A stretch of 64,000 bases of DNA from Caulobacter sp. (lineage in GTDB: Bacteria > Pseudomonadota > Alphaproteobacteria > Caulobacterales > Caulobacteraceae): contig JAUXTQ010000034.1 of assembly GCA_030678995.1 (NCBI GenBank), positions 54,127-118,126 of the forward strand, read 5' to 3'. The position numbers and the translations under genes were made by a program. Within the stretch, counting starts at the first letter, position 1, and the number at the start of each line of letters is the position of its first letter. This document shows, piece by piece, positions 9,942 to 19,536 of the stretch. The notes under the pieces are model-generated. The model worked only from the letters and a program-made list of their open reading frames with translations, did no database searches and had not been told where the DNA came from.

Positions 9942-10040
9942 CCGAAAGTGGTTGCCGGTTTCGGCGCCCATCGTGCTCCACTTCAGAATCGAGCCTGTTT
10001 TTCCCGCCCGGATTGAATTCAATCCGGGCGGGACAGGCTC
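9930..10040. repeat. Two-hairpin palindromic element, family E copy 2
   Basis: AGAGCACGATAACCGAAAGTGGTTGCCGGTTTCGGCGCCCATCGTGCTC followed by GAGCCTGTTTTTCCCGCCCGGATTGAATTCAATCCGGGCGGGACAGGCTC. Confidence 0.85.
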
Positions 10041-10121
10041 GAGGCGAAGATGGCCAGCCGCTAGGCAGACTCTCGCGTTCCGCCCGTTGGCGCCCGGCCA
10101 TTGTCAGGTTACAGCAGGCCC

Positions 10122-12554
10122 ATGCTTGAGAAGGCCCTTCTGCGTCTTTGGCCGTTCGAGGAGCCGCCCGAGCGCTGGGTGGCCGTCGTCGGCATCAGTG
10201 TGCTCAGCGTCATTGCCGTGGCCGGTTTCGCCCTGGCCATCTACGCGGCCTGGCTTTTCCACGACATGCCGGACGCCGGCGACCTGACCGACTATCGGCC
10301 GCCGACGGCGACGCGGGTCTATGCCTGGGACGGCACCCTGATCGGGGAATTCTCCCGCGAGCGCCGGATATTCATCCCCTACGACCAGCTTCCGCCCCGG
10401 CTGGTTCAGGCCTTCCTGGCCGCCGAAGACCGCAACTTCTTCCAGCACAGCGGCGTGGACATGCAGGGCCTGTCTCGCGCCATGGCCAAGAACGTGCTCA
10501 ACGCCCTGCAGGGGCGGCGGCTCGAAGGCGGCTCGACGATCACCCAGCAGGTGGCCAAGAACGTCCTGCTGACCAGCGACGCCACGGTGGGGCGCAAGCT
10601 CAAGGAAGCAATTCTCGCCCGTCGGCTCGAGCAGACCCTGACCAAGGACCGGATCCTCGAGCTGTATCTCAACGAGATCTGGCTGGGCTACCGGTCCTAC
10701 GGCGTCGGCGCGGCGGCCTACAACTACTTCGGCAAGCCGGTGAATGAGCTGACCCTGGCCGAGTGCGCCTACCTGGCGGCCCTGCCCAAGGGGCCGGACA
10801 ACTACCATCCGATCCGGCGGAAAAAGAACGCGACTGATCGCCGGAACTGGATTCTCGGCGAGATGGCGGAGCTGGGCTGGGTCAGCCGCGCCGACGCCCA
10901 GACTGCGATGGCGGAAGACCTCAAGGTCCAGGCAGCGCCGTCTCGCGCCAAGTACAAGGACGCCGACTATTTCGTCGAGGAAGTCCGCCGCCGCGGCCTG
11001 GTCACGCTGGGGCCGCGTCTGAGCGAGGGCGGCTACTACATGCGCACGACCCTCGACCCCCGCCTGCAGACGGCGGCCCGGGTGGCGCTGATGGACGGGC
11101 TGGAGACCTACGACCGCCGCCACGGTTGGCGCGGCGCCTGGGGCACGACCAACATGGTCGCCGGATGGCAAAAGGCCGCGCTGAAGAAGACCCCGCCGTC
11201 CGAGCGTCGCGACTGGCGCGCGGCCGTGGTTTCCAGCGTCACGGGCGGCGTCCGCGTCACCCCGGCCAAAGACTACGCCCCCGGCGCACTGGTCGCAGAG
11301 GACGTCGCCTGGGCCAAGGCGGGCAGGGGCCTGAACGTCGGCGACCTGGTGTTCGTCGAGCCGGCGGCCAGCGGCGGCTATCGCCTGCGGCAGGCGCCCG
11401 CCGTCAACGGCGCCCTGGTGGCCATCGAGCCCCATTCTGGCCGGGTGCTGGCCATGGTCGGCGGCTATTCCTTCTCACTGTCGAGTTTCAACCGTGCGAC
11501 CCAGGCGATGCGCCAGCCGGGGTCGGCCATCAAGCCGTTCGTCTATGCCGCGGCCCTGGAGCCGGACGGCGGCTACACCCCGGCCAGCTACGTCACCGAC
11601 GCCCAGATCGTGTTTAAGGGCGGGGTCAACGGCGAGGACTGGACGCCGCAGAACTACAACCGGAAATACTACGGCTCGATGCCCCTGCGGCGCGGCCTGG
11701 AGCTGTCGCGCAACGCCATGACCGTGCGCCTGGCCCAGGGCGTGGGCATGCGCAAGATCGCCGACCTGTGCGTCAAGTTCGGCATCGTCCGCTCGATGGA
11801 GCCGGTGCTGGCCATGGCGCTGGGCGCCGGGGAGACCACGCCGTTCAAGCTGACCGCCGCCTACACCGCCTTCGTCAACGGCGGCCGGAGGGTCGAGCCG
11901 CACCTGATCGAGCTGGTCCAGGACCGCGAGGGCCAGGTGATCTACCGCGCCGACAAGCGCGACTGCCCCCGCTGCACCGCCGGTTTTGGCGGCGAGGAAA
12001 GCCCGCGGGTCGCTCCGGCCGGCGAACAGATCATCGATCCGGTCACCGCCTTCCAGATCTCGTCCATGCTCGAGGGCGTGGTCCAGCGCGGCACGGCCAC
12101 CCAGGCCCGGGTCCTCGGCCGTCCCGTGGCGGGCAAGACCGGCACCACCAACGAATACCGCAGCGCCTGGTTTGTCGGCTTCACGCCGCAGATCGTCGTC
12201 GGGGTATTCATCGGCTTCGACGACAACCGCTCGCTGGGCGAGGGCGAGGCCGGCGGTGTCTCGGCCCTGCCGGTGTTCATCAACTTCATGACCGAAGCGG
12301 TGAAGGGCGTGTCCCCCGAGCCGTTCAAGCCGCCCAAGGGCGCCAAGTTCATCGTCGTCGGCGGCCAGCGCGAGGCGTTCCGGCCGGGCACCGAGCCGCG
12401 CGGCCCGGTGGGTCCGGCGCTGCCCGCCAGCCCCGGCGCGCCGACGTCCTACCAGGAGGCCTGGCCCGGCGGACAGCTGCGCAGCGAACAACCCCAGGCG
12501 CCGCCGCCGCCGCCCAAAGCCAGGATCCCCGACGATCTGTCGGGATTGTATTGA
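10122..12554 (+). CDS. mrcA: Penicillin-binding protein 1A (GT51 plus transpeptidase)
   Basis: AAEDRNFFQHSGVD, GGSTITQQVAKN, RQPGSAIKPFVYAAAL, GKTGTTNEYRSAWFVGFTP. ATG 10122 preferred over TTG 10101. Confidence 0.95.
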   Translation: MLEKALLRLWPFEEPPERWVAVVGISVLSVIAVAGFALAIYAAWLFHDMPDAGDLTDYRPPTATRVYAWDGTLIGEFSRERRIFIPYDQLPPRLVQAFLAAEDRNFFQHSGVDMQGLSRAMAKNVLNALQGRRLEGGSTITQQVAKNVLLTSDATVGRKLKEAILARRLEQTLTKDRILELYLNEIWLGYRSYGVGAAAYNYFGKPVNELTLAECAYLAALPKGPDNYHPIRRKKNATDRRNWILGEMAELGWVSRADAQTAMAEDLKVQAAPSRAKYKDADYFVEEVRRRGLVTLGPRLSEGGYYMRTTLDPRLQTAARVALMDGLETYDRRHGWRGAWGTTNMVAGWQKAALKKTPPSERRDWRAAVVSSVTGGVRVTPAKDYAPGALVAEDVAWAKAGRGLNVGDLVFVEPAASGGYRLRQAPAVNGALVAIEPHSGRVLAMVGGYSFSLSSFNRATQAMRQPGSAIKPFVYAAALEPDGGYTPASYVTDAQIVFKGGVNGEDWTPQNYNRKYYGSMPLRRGLELSRNAMTVRLAQGVGMRKIADLCVKFGIVRSMEPVLAMALGAGETTPFKLTAAYTAFVNGGRRVEPHLIELVQDREGQVIYRADKRDCPRCTAGFGGEESPRVAPAGEQIIDPVTAFQISSMLEGVVQRGTATQARVLGRPVAGKTGTTNEYRSAWFVGFTPQIVVGVFIGFDDNRSLGEGEAGGVSALPVFINFMTEAVKGVSPEPFKPPKGAKFIVVGGQREAFRPGTEPRGPVGPALPASPGAPTSYQEAWPGGQLRSEQPQAPPPPPKARIPDDLSGLY

Positions 12555-12600
12555 GGCGCCGCGCGGGTTACGCCCCGCGTCCGCTTGATCGGAGATTTTC

Positions 12601-13723
12601 ATGAGACCGGATGTCGAGGCCGCCAAGGCCGACATCGAGCAGTCCGCCGGACTGCTCAGGAGGCGTCTTTGACTGGGATGCTTCCCTAAGACGTCTGCAC
12701 GAGCTGGACGCGCGTTCCGAAGACCCCACCCTGTGGGACAGGCCCGCCGAGGCCCAGGCCTTGATGCGCGAGCGGCAGAGCCTCGCCGACCGGATCGGGG
12801 CGGTGAAGGCGATCGAACGCGACCTCAGCGACGCCCTCGAATACGCCGAGATGGCTGACGCCGAAGGGGACGAAGCCTCCCTCGAAGACGCCCGCGCCCA
12901 GCTGAAGGAGATCAGGGCCCGCGCCGGCAAGGCCGAGCTGGAGGCTCTGCTGTCGGGCGAGGCCGACGGCAATGACGCCTATGTGGAAATCAACTCCGGC
13001 GCCGGCGGGACCGAGTCCTGCGACTGGGCCAACATGCTGCTGCGCATGTACACCCGCTGGGCCACCAGCCACGGCTACAGCGTCGAGCTGGTCGAGGAGA
13101 CCGGCGGCGACCAGGTGGGCATCAAGTCCGCCACCCTGCAGATCAAGGGCCCCAACGCCTACGGCTGGCTGAAGACCGAGGCCGGGGTGCACCGGCTGGT
13201 GCGCATCAGCCCCTATGACGCCGCCGCCAAGCGCCACACCAGCTTCGCCTCGGCCTGGGTCTATCCGGTGGTCGACGACACCATCGAGATCGAGATCAAC
13301 CCGGCCGACGTGCGCACCGACACCTATCGGGCCAGCGGCGCCGGCGGGCAGCACATCAACAAGACCGACTCCGCCGTCCGCCTGACCCACATCCCCACGG
13401 GCATCGCCGTGGCCTGCCAGGCTGGCCGCAGCCAGCACCAGAACCGGGAAGAAGCGTGGAAGATGCTGCGCGCCCGGCTCTACGAGGCCGAGCTGCAGAA
13501 GCGCGAGGCGGCGCAGCAGGCGCTGGAGGACCAGAAGACCGACATCGGCTGGGGCCACCAGATCCGCAGCTACGTCCTGCAGCCCTACCAGATGGTCAAG
13601 GACCTGCGGACGGGGGTGGAGACCTCCGACACTGACGGCGTCCTCGACGGCGACCTCGACGACTTCATGGGCGCGGCCCTGGCGCAAAGAGTCGGGGCCA
13701 CGCGGGACGCGGTCGAGGGGTAG
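12601..13723 (+). CDS. prfB: Peptide chain release factor 2, expressed via programmed +1 frameshift
   Basis: ATG 12601 frame ends at in-frame TGA 12670-12672 in AGGAGG-CGT-CTT-TGA-C; the +1 frame continues [23 protein letters not shown]... with [16 protein letters not shown]. Confidence 0.96.
12658..12673 (+). promoter_or_regulatory. prfB autoregulatory +1 frameshift site
   Basis: AGGAGG (12658-12663), 3-nt spacer CGT, slippery CTT, TGA stop, then C; same layout as the classical RF2 site. Confidence 0.95.
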
Positions 13724-13761
13724 GCCGGTTTCCCTCCCCACAAAGGGGAGGGAGGAAGAGG

Positions 13762-14265
13762 CTAGCTGATCGGCTTGGGCGGCGCGGACAGGGAATCGCC
13801 CTGCGTCGGCGAAGACGGCGCCGGGGCCGGGCTGTGGTGAGCCGGAGCCTGCGGGCGCTGGAACTTCAGGCTGCGGCCCTGGAAGAAGGCCCCCGTTTCC
13901 ATGGCCAGCTGCTCGTGGGTGATGTCGCCGTCCACGTAGGCTGTTCCATAAAGGCGCACTTGCTTGGCGGTGACCGAACCGATCACGCGGCCGCGGATCT
14001 CGGTGGCCTCGGCATAGACCGAGCCCTCGATGTGGCCGGTGTCGCCGACGGTCAGCCGGGCGACGCGGACGTCGCCTTTGACGATGCCGTCGATCTGCAG
14101 TTCGCCATCGCCGACGACGCCGCCTTCGATTGTAATCCCGTCGCTGATAAGGGACGCGACCTTGGGCCGGGCCTTGGGCGCTTCGGGCGCCATGGCCGTC
14201 GGCAGGGGCGCCGGAGCGGACGTCGTGGCGGGTTTGGGCGGGGTCTTAGTTTGCTTGCTGAACAT
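13762..14265 (-). CDS. Bactofilin (polymer-forming cytoskeletal protein)
   Basis: SLISDGITIEGGVVGDGELQIDGIVKGDVRVARLTVGDTGHIEGSVYAEATEIRGRVIGSV beta-helix repeats. Confidence 0.93.
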   Translation of the reverse strand: MFSKQTKTPPKPATTSAPAPLPTAMAPEAPKARPKVASLISDGITIEGGVVGDGELQIDGIVKGDVRVARLTVGDTGHIEGSVYAEATEIRGRVIGSVTAKQVRLYGTAYVDGDITHEQLAMETGAFFQGRSLKFQRPQAPAHHSPAPAPSSPTQGDSLSAPPKPIS

Positions 14266-15400
14266 ATTCGCCGGCCTTCAAGAATCGGTTGGGGTTCTGC
14301 GCCCGGCCATTGACCCACACCTCATAGTGCAAATGTGGGCCAGTCGACCGGCCGGTCGACCCCATCGATGCAATACGCTGGCCAACAGTGACTCGTTGCC
14401 CCACGCGGACACTGAAACCGGCAAGGTGGGCATAGCGGGTCTTGAACCCGTTGCCGTGGTCGATCTCGACGGTGTTGCCGTAACCGGACCGAACGCCGGT
14501 AAAGGAGATCACGCCCGGACCCGACGCATAGATCGGCGTGAAGCTGGCGCCCGGGAAGTCGAGTCCCGAATGGAAGGCCGGGCGGCGGGTGAACGGATCG
14601 AGGCGCACGCCGTAGCTGCTCGACTGGGCCGCCGCGCTGGTCGGGCGGAAGAAGGGCAGGCCGCGCGCCGCCTGGGACAGGGAGCGCATGTCGGACATGT
14701 TGGACGAGGCGCGCTGGATGCGCTGGGCGAAGCTCTCGTCCACGTCCAGCACGGCGGCCAGAGCGCGGGGGTCGCGGGTCTCGATCAGCGGACCGCCGAG
14801 CGATCCGCCGCGGCCGGCGTAGCTGTCCGGGTTGAGGCCGGCCAGGCGGAAGGCCAGGCGCAGGCGTTCGGCGCGGCTCAGGGCGAAGCCCTCCGCGGCG
14901 CTGATGATCCGTTCCTGGTCCATCAGGGTGTACTGAACCCGGGCGATCGGGTTGGTGATGTCCGGACGGGGTTTGGCCGGCGCCAGGGCCTGGGCGGCGC
15001 CGGGGGCGCCGCGGAAGCCGCCGTCGGCCAGCAGCAGGGCGAGCGCGTTGTGCCGGTTTTCGACCGACTTGGCCAACTCGCCGAGCGACCCGTCGTTCGC
15101 CAGCTGCTGCATGGCGCTGTTCAGCCGGGCCTGGCGGTCGGCGGTGACGCGTTCCCAGTAGGCGTTGCGGCGGGCCAGTTCCTGGTCGGTCGCGCTGACC
15201 GACAGGGCGCTGACCAGCATGGCGGCGGTGCAGACGCCCATCCAGAGGGCGGCGGCGCCGATGACGCCGGCGCCCATGACCTGCTTGCTGGTGGACAGCA
15301 CAAAGCCGCGCATCTCACCGCCGGACCGGATGTAGAGGTGCCGTTCTGGAAACAGCTCCTCCAATGCCCGCCGAATTCTGCGCAAGCGTGCTGTGGCCAT
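14246..15400 (-). CDS. M23-family (LytM) peptidase with N-terminal TM
   Basis: RPAFHSGLDFPGASFTPIYASGPGVISFTGVRSGYGNTVEIDHGNGFKTRYAHL, GPHLHYEVWVNG. Start ATG (cat 15398-15400). Confidence 0.93.
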   Translation of the reverse strand: MATARLRRIRRALEELFPERHLYIRSGGEMRGFVLSTSKQVMGAGVIGAAALWMGVCTAAMLVSALSVSATDQELARRNAYWERVTADRQARLNSAMQQLANDGSLGELAKSVENRHNALALLLADGGFRGAPGAAQALAPAKPRPDITNPIARVQYTLMDQERIISAAEGFALSRAERLRLAFRLAGLNPDSYAGRGGSLGGPLIETRDPRALAAVLDVDESFAQRIQRASSNMSDMRSLSQAARGLPFFRPTSAAAQSSSYGVRLDPFTRRPAFHSGLDFPGASFTPIYASGPGVISFTGVRSGYGNTVEIDHGNGFKTRYAHLAGFSVRVGQRVTVGQRIASMGSTGRSTGPHLHYEVWVNGRAQNPNRFLKAGEYVQQAN

Positions 15401-15677
15401 AGCCCCCGAACCCGACTTTCCCGGTTTGCGCGATATGCGACCATGTGGGGGAAACGCGCAAGGGTCTTCGCGCGTCAGGCGTGCGCGAAGCGGGGATTCT
15501 GCATCGTCGAGGTCAGGGTTAACCACGTCTGCCCGATCGCGCCAGTTCTCGATGAGCACTTTGCCCGCCCAGCGCGAATATTCGGGGCCAGGCGCGGCGT
15601 TTTCGCAACACCTGACGTAACCGGTGAGTAACGGCCCATTGAGGGTCGGGAGCGGCGGAACGCCGCCCCTTGCCGCG

Positions 15678-16139
15678 TCAGGGGTTGCGGACCGCGGCCA
15701 GGACCTCTTCCACATGTCCCGGAACGCGCACTTTTCGCCAGATCCGCCGGATCACGCCCTCGCCGTCGATCAGCCAGGTGGAGCGGTCGATCCCCATGTA
15801 CTGACGGCCATAGAGGGTCTTTTCGACCCAGGCGCCGTAGCGCTCGATGACGTCGCTGTCGGCGTCGGAGCCCAGCTCGACCGTCAGGCCATGCTTTTCG
15901 CGAAATTTGCCGTGTTTCTTCACCGTGTCCTTGGACACCCCGACCAGGGTCGCCCCGGCCGCCTCGACGTCGGCCTTCGCCCGGGAGAAGCCGATCGCCT
16001 CGGTGGTGCAACCGGGGGTGTCGTCCTTGGGATAGAAGAACAGCACCACCGTGCGGCCCTTCAGGGCCGCCAGGGAGACCCGACCCGTGTCGGTGGGCAG
16101 GTCGAAGTCGGGGGCCTTGTCGCCTTCCTTGAGCATCAC
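15678..16139 (-). CDS. bcp: Peroxiredoxin, BCP type
   Basis: GDKAPDFDLPTDTG, FFYPKDDTPGCTTEAIGF. Confidence 0.95.
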   Translation of the reverse strand: MMLKEGDKAPDFDLPTDTGRVSLAALKGRTVVLFFYPKDDTPGCTTEAIGFSRAKADVEAAGATLVGVSKDTVKKHGKFREKHGLTVELGSDADSDVIERYGAWVEKTLYGRQYMGIDRSTWLIDGEGVIRRIWRKVRVPGHVEEVLAAVRNP

Positions 16140-16159
16140 TGTTTCTCCGCAACAAAGAC

Positions 16160-16257
16160 TGTCATCCCGGCCGAAGCATAGCGCAGAGCCGGGACCTAAA
16201 GACGGCTGAACGTCAGCCTGGGTCCCGGACCGGCCATGCAGGCCGTCCGGGATGACA
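16160..16257. repeat. Palindromic repeat, TGTCATCCCGG family A copy 1
   Basis: TGTCATCCCGGCCG...GGGTCCCGGACCGGCC...GGCCGTCCGGGATGACA. Confidence 0.85.
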
Positions 16258-16265
16258 GTGAAGGA

Positions 16266-17525
16266 TCAGACCGGGCGAACCAGCACGATCTTCTTCCTGC
16301 CCGCGCTCAGCTTGATCACGCCGTCCACCAGGTCGGCCGCCGTCACCTCGCGGTTGGCGTCCGGCTCCTGGGTGTCATTCAGCCGAAGTCCGCCGCCCTG
16401 GGCAAGGCGGCGCGCCTCGCCGTTGGATCCAGCCAGGCCGGCGGTCACCGCCAGTTTCGCCAGCTGGATGCCGCCGGCCAGGTCGGTCGCCGGGATGTCG
16501 ACCGTCGGCAGGTCGTCGGACAGGGCGCCCTGTTCGAAGGCCTTCTCGGCGGCGTCGCGCGCCGCCTTCGCCGCCTCGGCCCCGTGCAGCATGCGGGTGG
16601 TCTCGTCGGCCAGCACCTTCTTGGCGTCGTTGATCGCCGCGCCTTGCATGGCTTCCAGCCTGGCCACCTCGGCCAGCGGCAGGTCGGTGAACAGGCGCAG
16701 GAAGCGGCCGACGTCGGCGTCCTCGGCGTTGCGCCAGAACTGCCAGTAGTCGTACGGCGAGCGCATGTCGGCGTTGAGCCAGACCGCGCCCTGGGCCGTC
16801 TTGCCCATCTTGGCCCCCGAGGCCGTCGACAGCAGCGGGGTGGTCAGGCCGAAGGCCGGCTTGTGGTCGACCCGGCGGATCAGCTCCACGCCATTGACAA
16901 TGTTGCCCCACTGGTCGGATCCGCCCATCTGCAGCACGCAGCCGTAGCGGCGGTTCAGTTCCAGGAAGTCGGTCGCCTGCATCAGCATGTAGTTGAATTC
17001 GATGAAGGTCAGCGGCTGTTCCCGTTCCAGCCGCAGCTTCACCGAGTCGAACGCCAGCATGCGGTTGATCGTGAAGTGGACGCCGTACTCGCGCAGGAAG
17101 TCGATGTAGCCGAGCTTGCTGAGCCACTCGTCGTTGTCGATCAGCAGGGCGTCGGTCGGGCCGTCGCCGAAGGTCAGGAACCTGCCGAAGGCCTGCTTCT
17201 GGCTGGCGATGTTGGCCTGGATCTCCTCATGGGTGCGCAGCTGGCGCGTCTCGTCCTTGCCGGACGGGTCGCCGACCTTGGACGTGCCGCCGCCGACGAT
17301 GACGATCGGCTTGTGACCGCTCTGCTGCAGCCGCCGCAGCATCATGATCGTGATCAGGTTGCCCACGTGCAGGCTGGGCGCGGTGGCGTCGTAGCCGATG
17401 TAGCCGGTGATGATCCCCTTGCTCGCCGCCTCATCCAGCTCCTCTGGATGGGTGATCTGGTGGATGTAGCCGCGCGCCTGCATCGTCTGCAGGAACGCCG
17501 ACTTGAACTGGGGTTCGGCGGTCAT
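16266..17525 (-). CDS. tyrS: Tyrosyl-tRNA synthetase
   Basis: [33 protein letters not shown] motif, C-terminal S4 domain. Confidence 0.96.
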   Translation of the reverse strand: MTAEPQFKSAFLQTMQARGYIHQITHPEELDEAASKGIITGYIGYDATAPSLHVGNLITIMMLRRLQQSGHKPIVIVGGGTSKVGDPSGKDETRQLRTHEEIQANIASQKQAFGRFLTFGDGPTDALLIDNDEWLSKLGYIDFLREYGVHFTINRMLAFDSVKLRLEREQPLTFIEFNYMLMQATDFLELNRRYGCVLQMGGSDQWGNIVNGVELIRRVDHKPAFGLTTPLLSTASGAKMGKTAQGAVWLNADMRSPYDYWQFWRNAEDADVGRFLRLFTDLPLAEVARLEAMQGAAINDAKKVLADETTRMLHGAEAAKAARDAAEKAFEQGALSDDLPTVDIPATDLAGGIQLAKLAVTAGLAGSNGEARRLAQGGGLRLNDTQEPDANREVTAADLVDGVIKLSAGRKKIVLVRPV

Positions 17526-17599
17526 TGGGTCGGAGTCTCCTTGCGCTGTCGGCTCTAGCACGTCGGGCGGGGAGGGGTTCAAGGTCGCGAGCATGGAAA

Positions 17600-17704
17600 G
17601 GTCTCCTCAGGGGTGAGGCCGGAGACCGTCTGCTGGGAGTGTTCAGAGCATGCCGCCGGCTATGGGCGGCATGCGATCGCACAGCCGCTCGTCAGGACGA
17701 GCGG
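17600..17704 (-). promoter_or_regulatory. Three consecutive hairpins in the presumptive tyrS 5' leader
   Basis: GGTCTCC...GGAGACC (17600/17627), GCATGCCGCC...GGCGGCATGC (17648/17674), CCGCTCGTC..GACGAGCGG (17685/17704). Confidence 0.4.
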
Positions 17705-17798
17705 GCGTAATAGAGGCTGCAAAGGGCGCGGCGGGCGATCATGGGTCGCTGAATGCCCTCGCCATTGACCGGCGTCAAGCAGGAGGTAACGAAGGGGG

Positions 17799-18335
17799 AT
17801 GCTGCTGGCCCTGACGCCTCATCCCGAAACGCCGTGCGATGCGATCACCCGCATCGAGGTGAACCTGGCGCGGGGCGCGGGGTCGAGCCTGGCGCTGCGC
17901 TATCTGGCGAGCGGCGACATCGGGTCGTTGCAATTGCCGCCGCCGGCGGAGCGGGCAAGGGCGGATGGGCTGTGGAAAGCCACCTGCTTCGAGGCCTTCC
18001 TGCAGACCGGCGAGGGCGATGGCTACCTCGAGATCAACCTCTCGCCCTCGAACCGCTGGGCGGCCTACGGTTTTGACGGCTACCGGCTTGGCATGGCGCC
18101 GGCCGACGGTGTGGCGCTCAGCCACCTCACCCAGCGGGCCAGCGCGGATCAATACGAACTGGTCGCGACTCTCGGTCTGGCCGGCCTCCTTCCGGACGGC
18201 CCCTGGAGGGTAGGCTTGTCCGCCGTGATTGAGGAGACCAACGGCCGCAAGTCCTACTGGGCGCTGGCCCATGCGCCGGGTAAGCCAGACTTCCACCATC
18301 CCGACTCCTTCGCCTTCACCCTGGAGCCCGCATGA
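17799..18335 (+). CDS. DOMON-like domain protein
   Basis: LWKATCFEAFLQTGEGDGYLEINLSPSNRWAAYGFDGYR; overlaps and is co-directional with the DUF1343 gene. Confidence 0.75.
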   Translation: MLLALTPHPETPCDAITRIEVNLARGAGSSLALRYLASGDIGSLQLPPPAERARADGLWKATCFEAFLQTGEGDGYLEINLSPSNRWAAYGFDGYRLGMAPADGVALSHLTQRASADQYELVATLGLAGLLPDGPWRVGLSAVIEETNGRKSYWALAHAPGKPDFHHPDSFAFTLEPA

Positions 18336-19534
18336 AATTCGGCATCGACCGCCTGCTGGCCGACCCCGCCCTGCGCTCGCCGCTGGCCGGCAAGCGCGTG
18401 GCGCTGCTGGCGCATCCGGCGTCGGTGACGGCGGACCTGACCCATTCGATCGACGCCCTGGTCGCCTGTCCCGACATCGAGATCACCGCCGCCTTCGGGC
18501 CGCAGCACGGCATGCGCGGCGACCTGCAGGACAACATGATGGAGTCGCCGGACTTCACCGACCCGGTCTACGGCTTCCCGGTGTTCAGCCTGTACGGCGA
18601 GACGCGCCGGCCGACCGGCCAGGCCATGGGCACGTTCGACGTCATCCTGGTCGACATGCAGGACCTGGGCTGCCGCATCTACACCTTTATCACCACGCTG
18701 CTGTACGTGCTCGAAGCCGCCGCCGAGCACGGCAAGGCGGTCTGGGTGCTGGACCGACCCAACCCCGCCGGCCGTCCGGTTGAGGGCCTGACCCTGCTGC
18801 CCGGCTGGGAGAGCTTCGTCGGCGCCGGGCCGATGCCGATGCGCCATGGGATGACGCTCGGCGAACTGGGCCACTGGTTCATCAAGACCCGGGGCCTGAA
18901 CCTCGACTACCGCGTCATCGCCATGGACGGCTACGACCCCGCCGCCGGCCCCGGCTTCGGCTGGCCGCTGGGCGAGCGCAGCTGGATCAACCCCAGCCCC
19001 AATGCCCCAAACCTGTCCATGGCCCGGGCCTACGCCGGCACGGTGATGATCGAGGGAGCCACCCTGTCCGAAGGCCGGGGCACCACCCGGCCGCTGGAGC
19101 TGTTCGGCGCCCCGGACATCGATGCCCGCAAGGTGATCGCGAAGATGCACGAGCTGGCGCCGCAGTGGCTGAACGGCTGCCGCCTGCGCGACATCTGGTT
19201 CCAGCCGACCTTCCATAAGCATGTCGGCAAGCTGTGCAACGGGGTGCAGATCCACGTCGATGATCCGTCCTACGACCATGAGGCGTTCAAGCCCTGGCGG
19301 GTCCAGGCCCTGGGTTTCAAGGCCATCCGGCAGCTGTATCCGGACTACGACCTGTGGCGGGATTTCCCGTACGAGTACGTCTTCGACAGGCTGGCCATCG
19401 ACGTGATCAACGGCGGCCCGGGCCTGCGCGAATGGGTCGATGACAGCGACGCGGCGCCCGGTGATCTGGACGCCCTGACCGTGCCCGATGAACAGGCCTG
19501 GCTCGAAGAGCGCCGGCCCTTCCTGCTGTACTAA
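18332..19534 (+). CDS. DUF1343 (NamZ-like exo-muramidase family) protein
   Basis: GIDRLLAD...GKRVALLAHPASVTADLTHSIDAL, FGPQHGMRGDLQDNM, DMQDLGCRIYTFITTL, DRPNPAGRPVEG, GTTRPLELFGAPDID. Confidence 0.9.
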   Translation: MKFGIDRLLADPALRSPLAGKRVALLAHPASVTADLTHSIDALVACPDIEITAAFGPQHGMRGDLQDNMMESPDFTDPVYGFPVFSLYGETRRPTGQAMGTFDVILVDMQDLGCRIYTFITTLLYVLEAAAEHGKAVWVLDRPNPAGRPVEGLTLLPGWESFVGAGPMPMRHGMTLGELGHWFIKTRGLNLDYRVIAMDGYDPAAGPGFGWPLGERSWINPSPNAPNLSMARAYAGTVMIEGATLSEGRGTTRPLELFGAPDIDARKVIAKMHELAPQWLNGCRLRDIWFQPTFHKHVGKLCNGVQIHVDDPSYDHEAFKPWRVQALGFKAIRQLYPDYDLWRDFPYEYVFDRLAIDVINGGPGLREWVDDSDAAPGDLDALTVPDEQAWLEERRPFLLY

Positions 19535-19536
19535 CC

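Noticed and set aside
10101-10121. TTG start for PBP1A
   Set aside because: ATG at 10122 gives the expected short cytoplasmic N-terminus (MLEKALLRLWPFEEPPERW); 7-aa extension unsupported.
14030-15631. 533-aa plus-strand ORF
   Set aside because: Antisense to bactofilin and the M23 peptidase; no recognisable domain.
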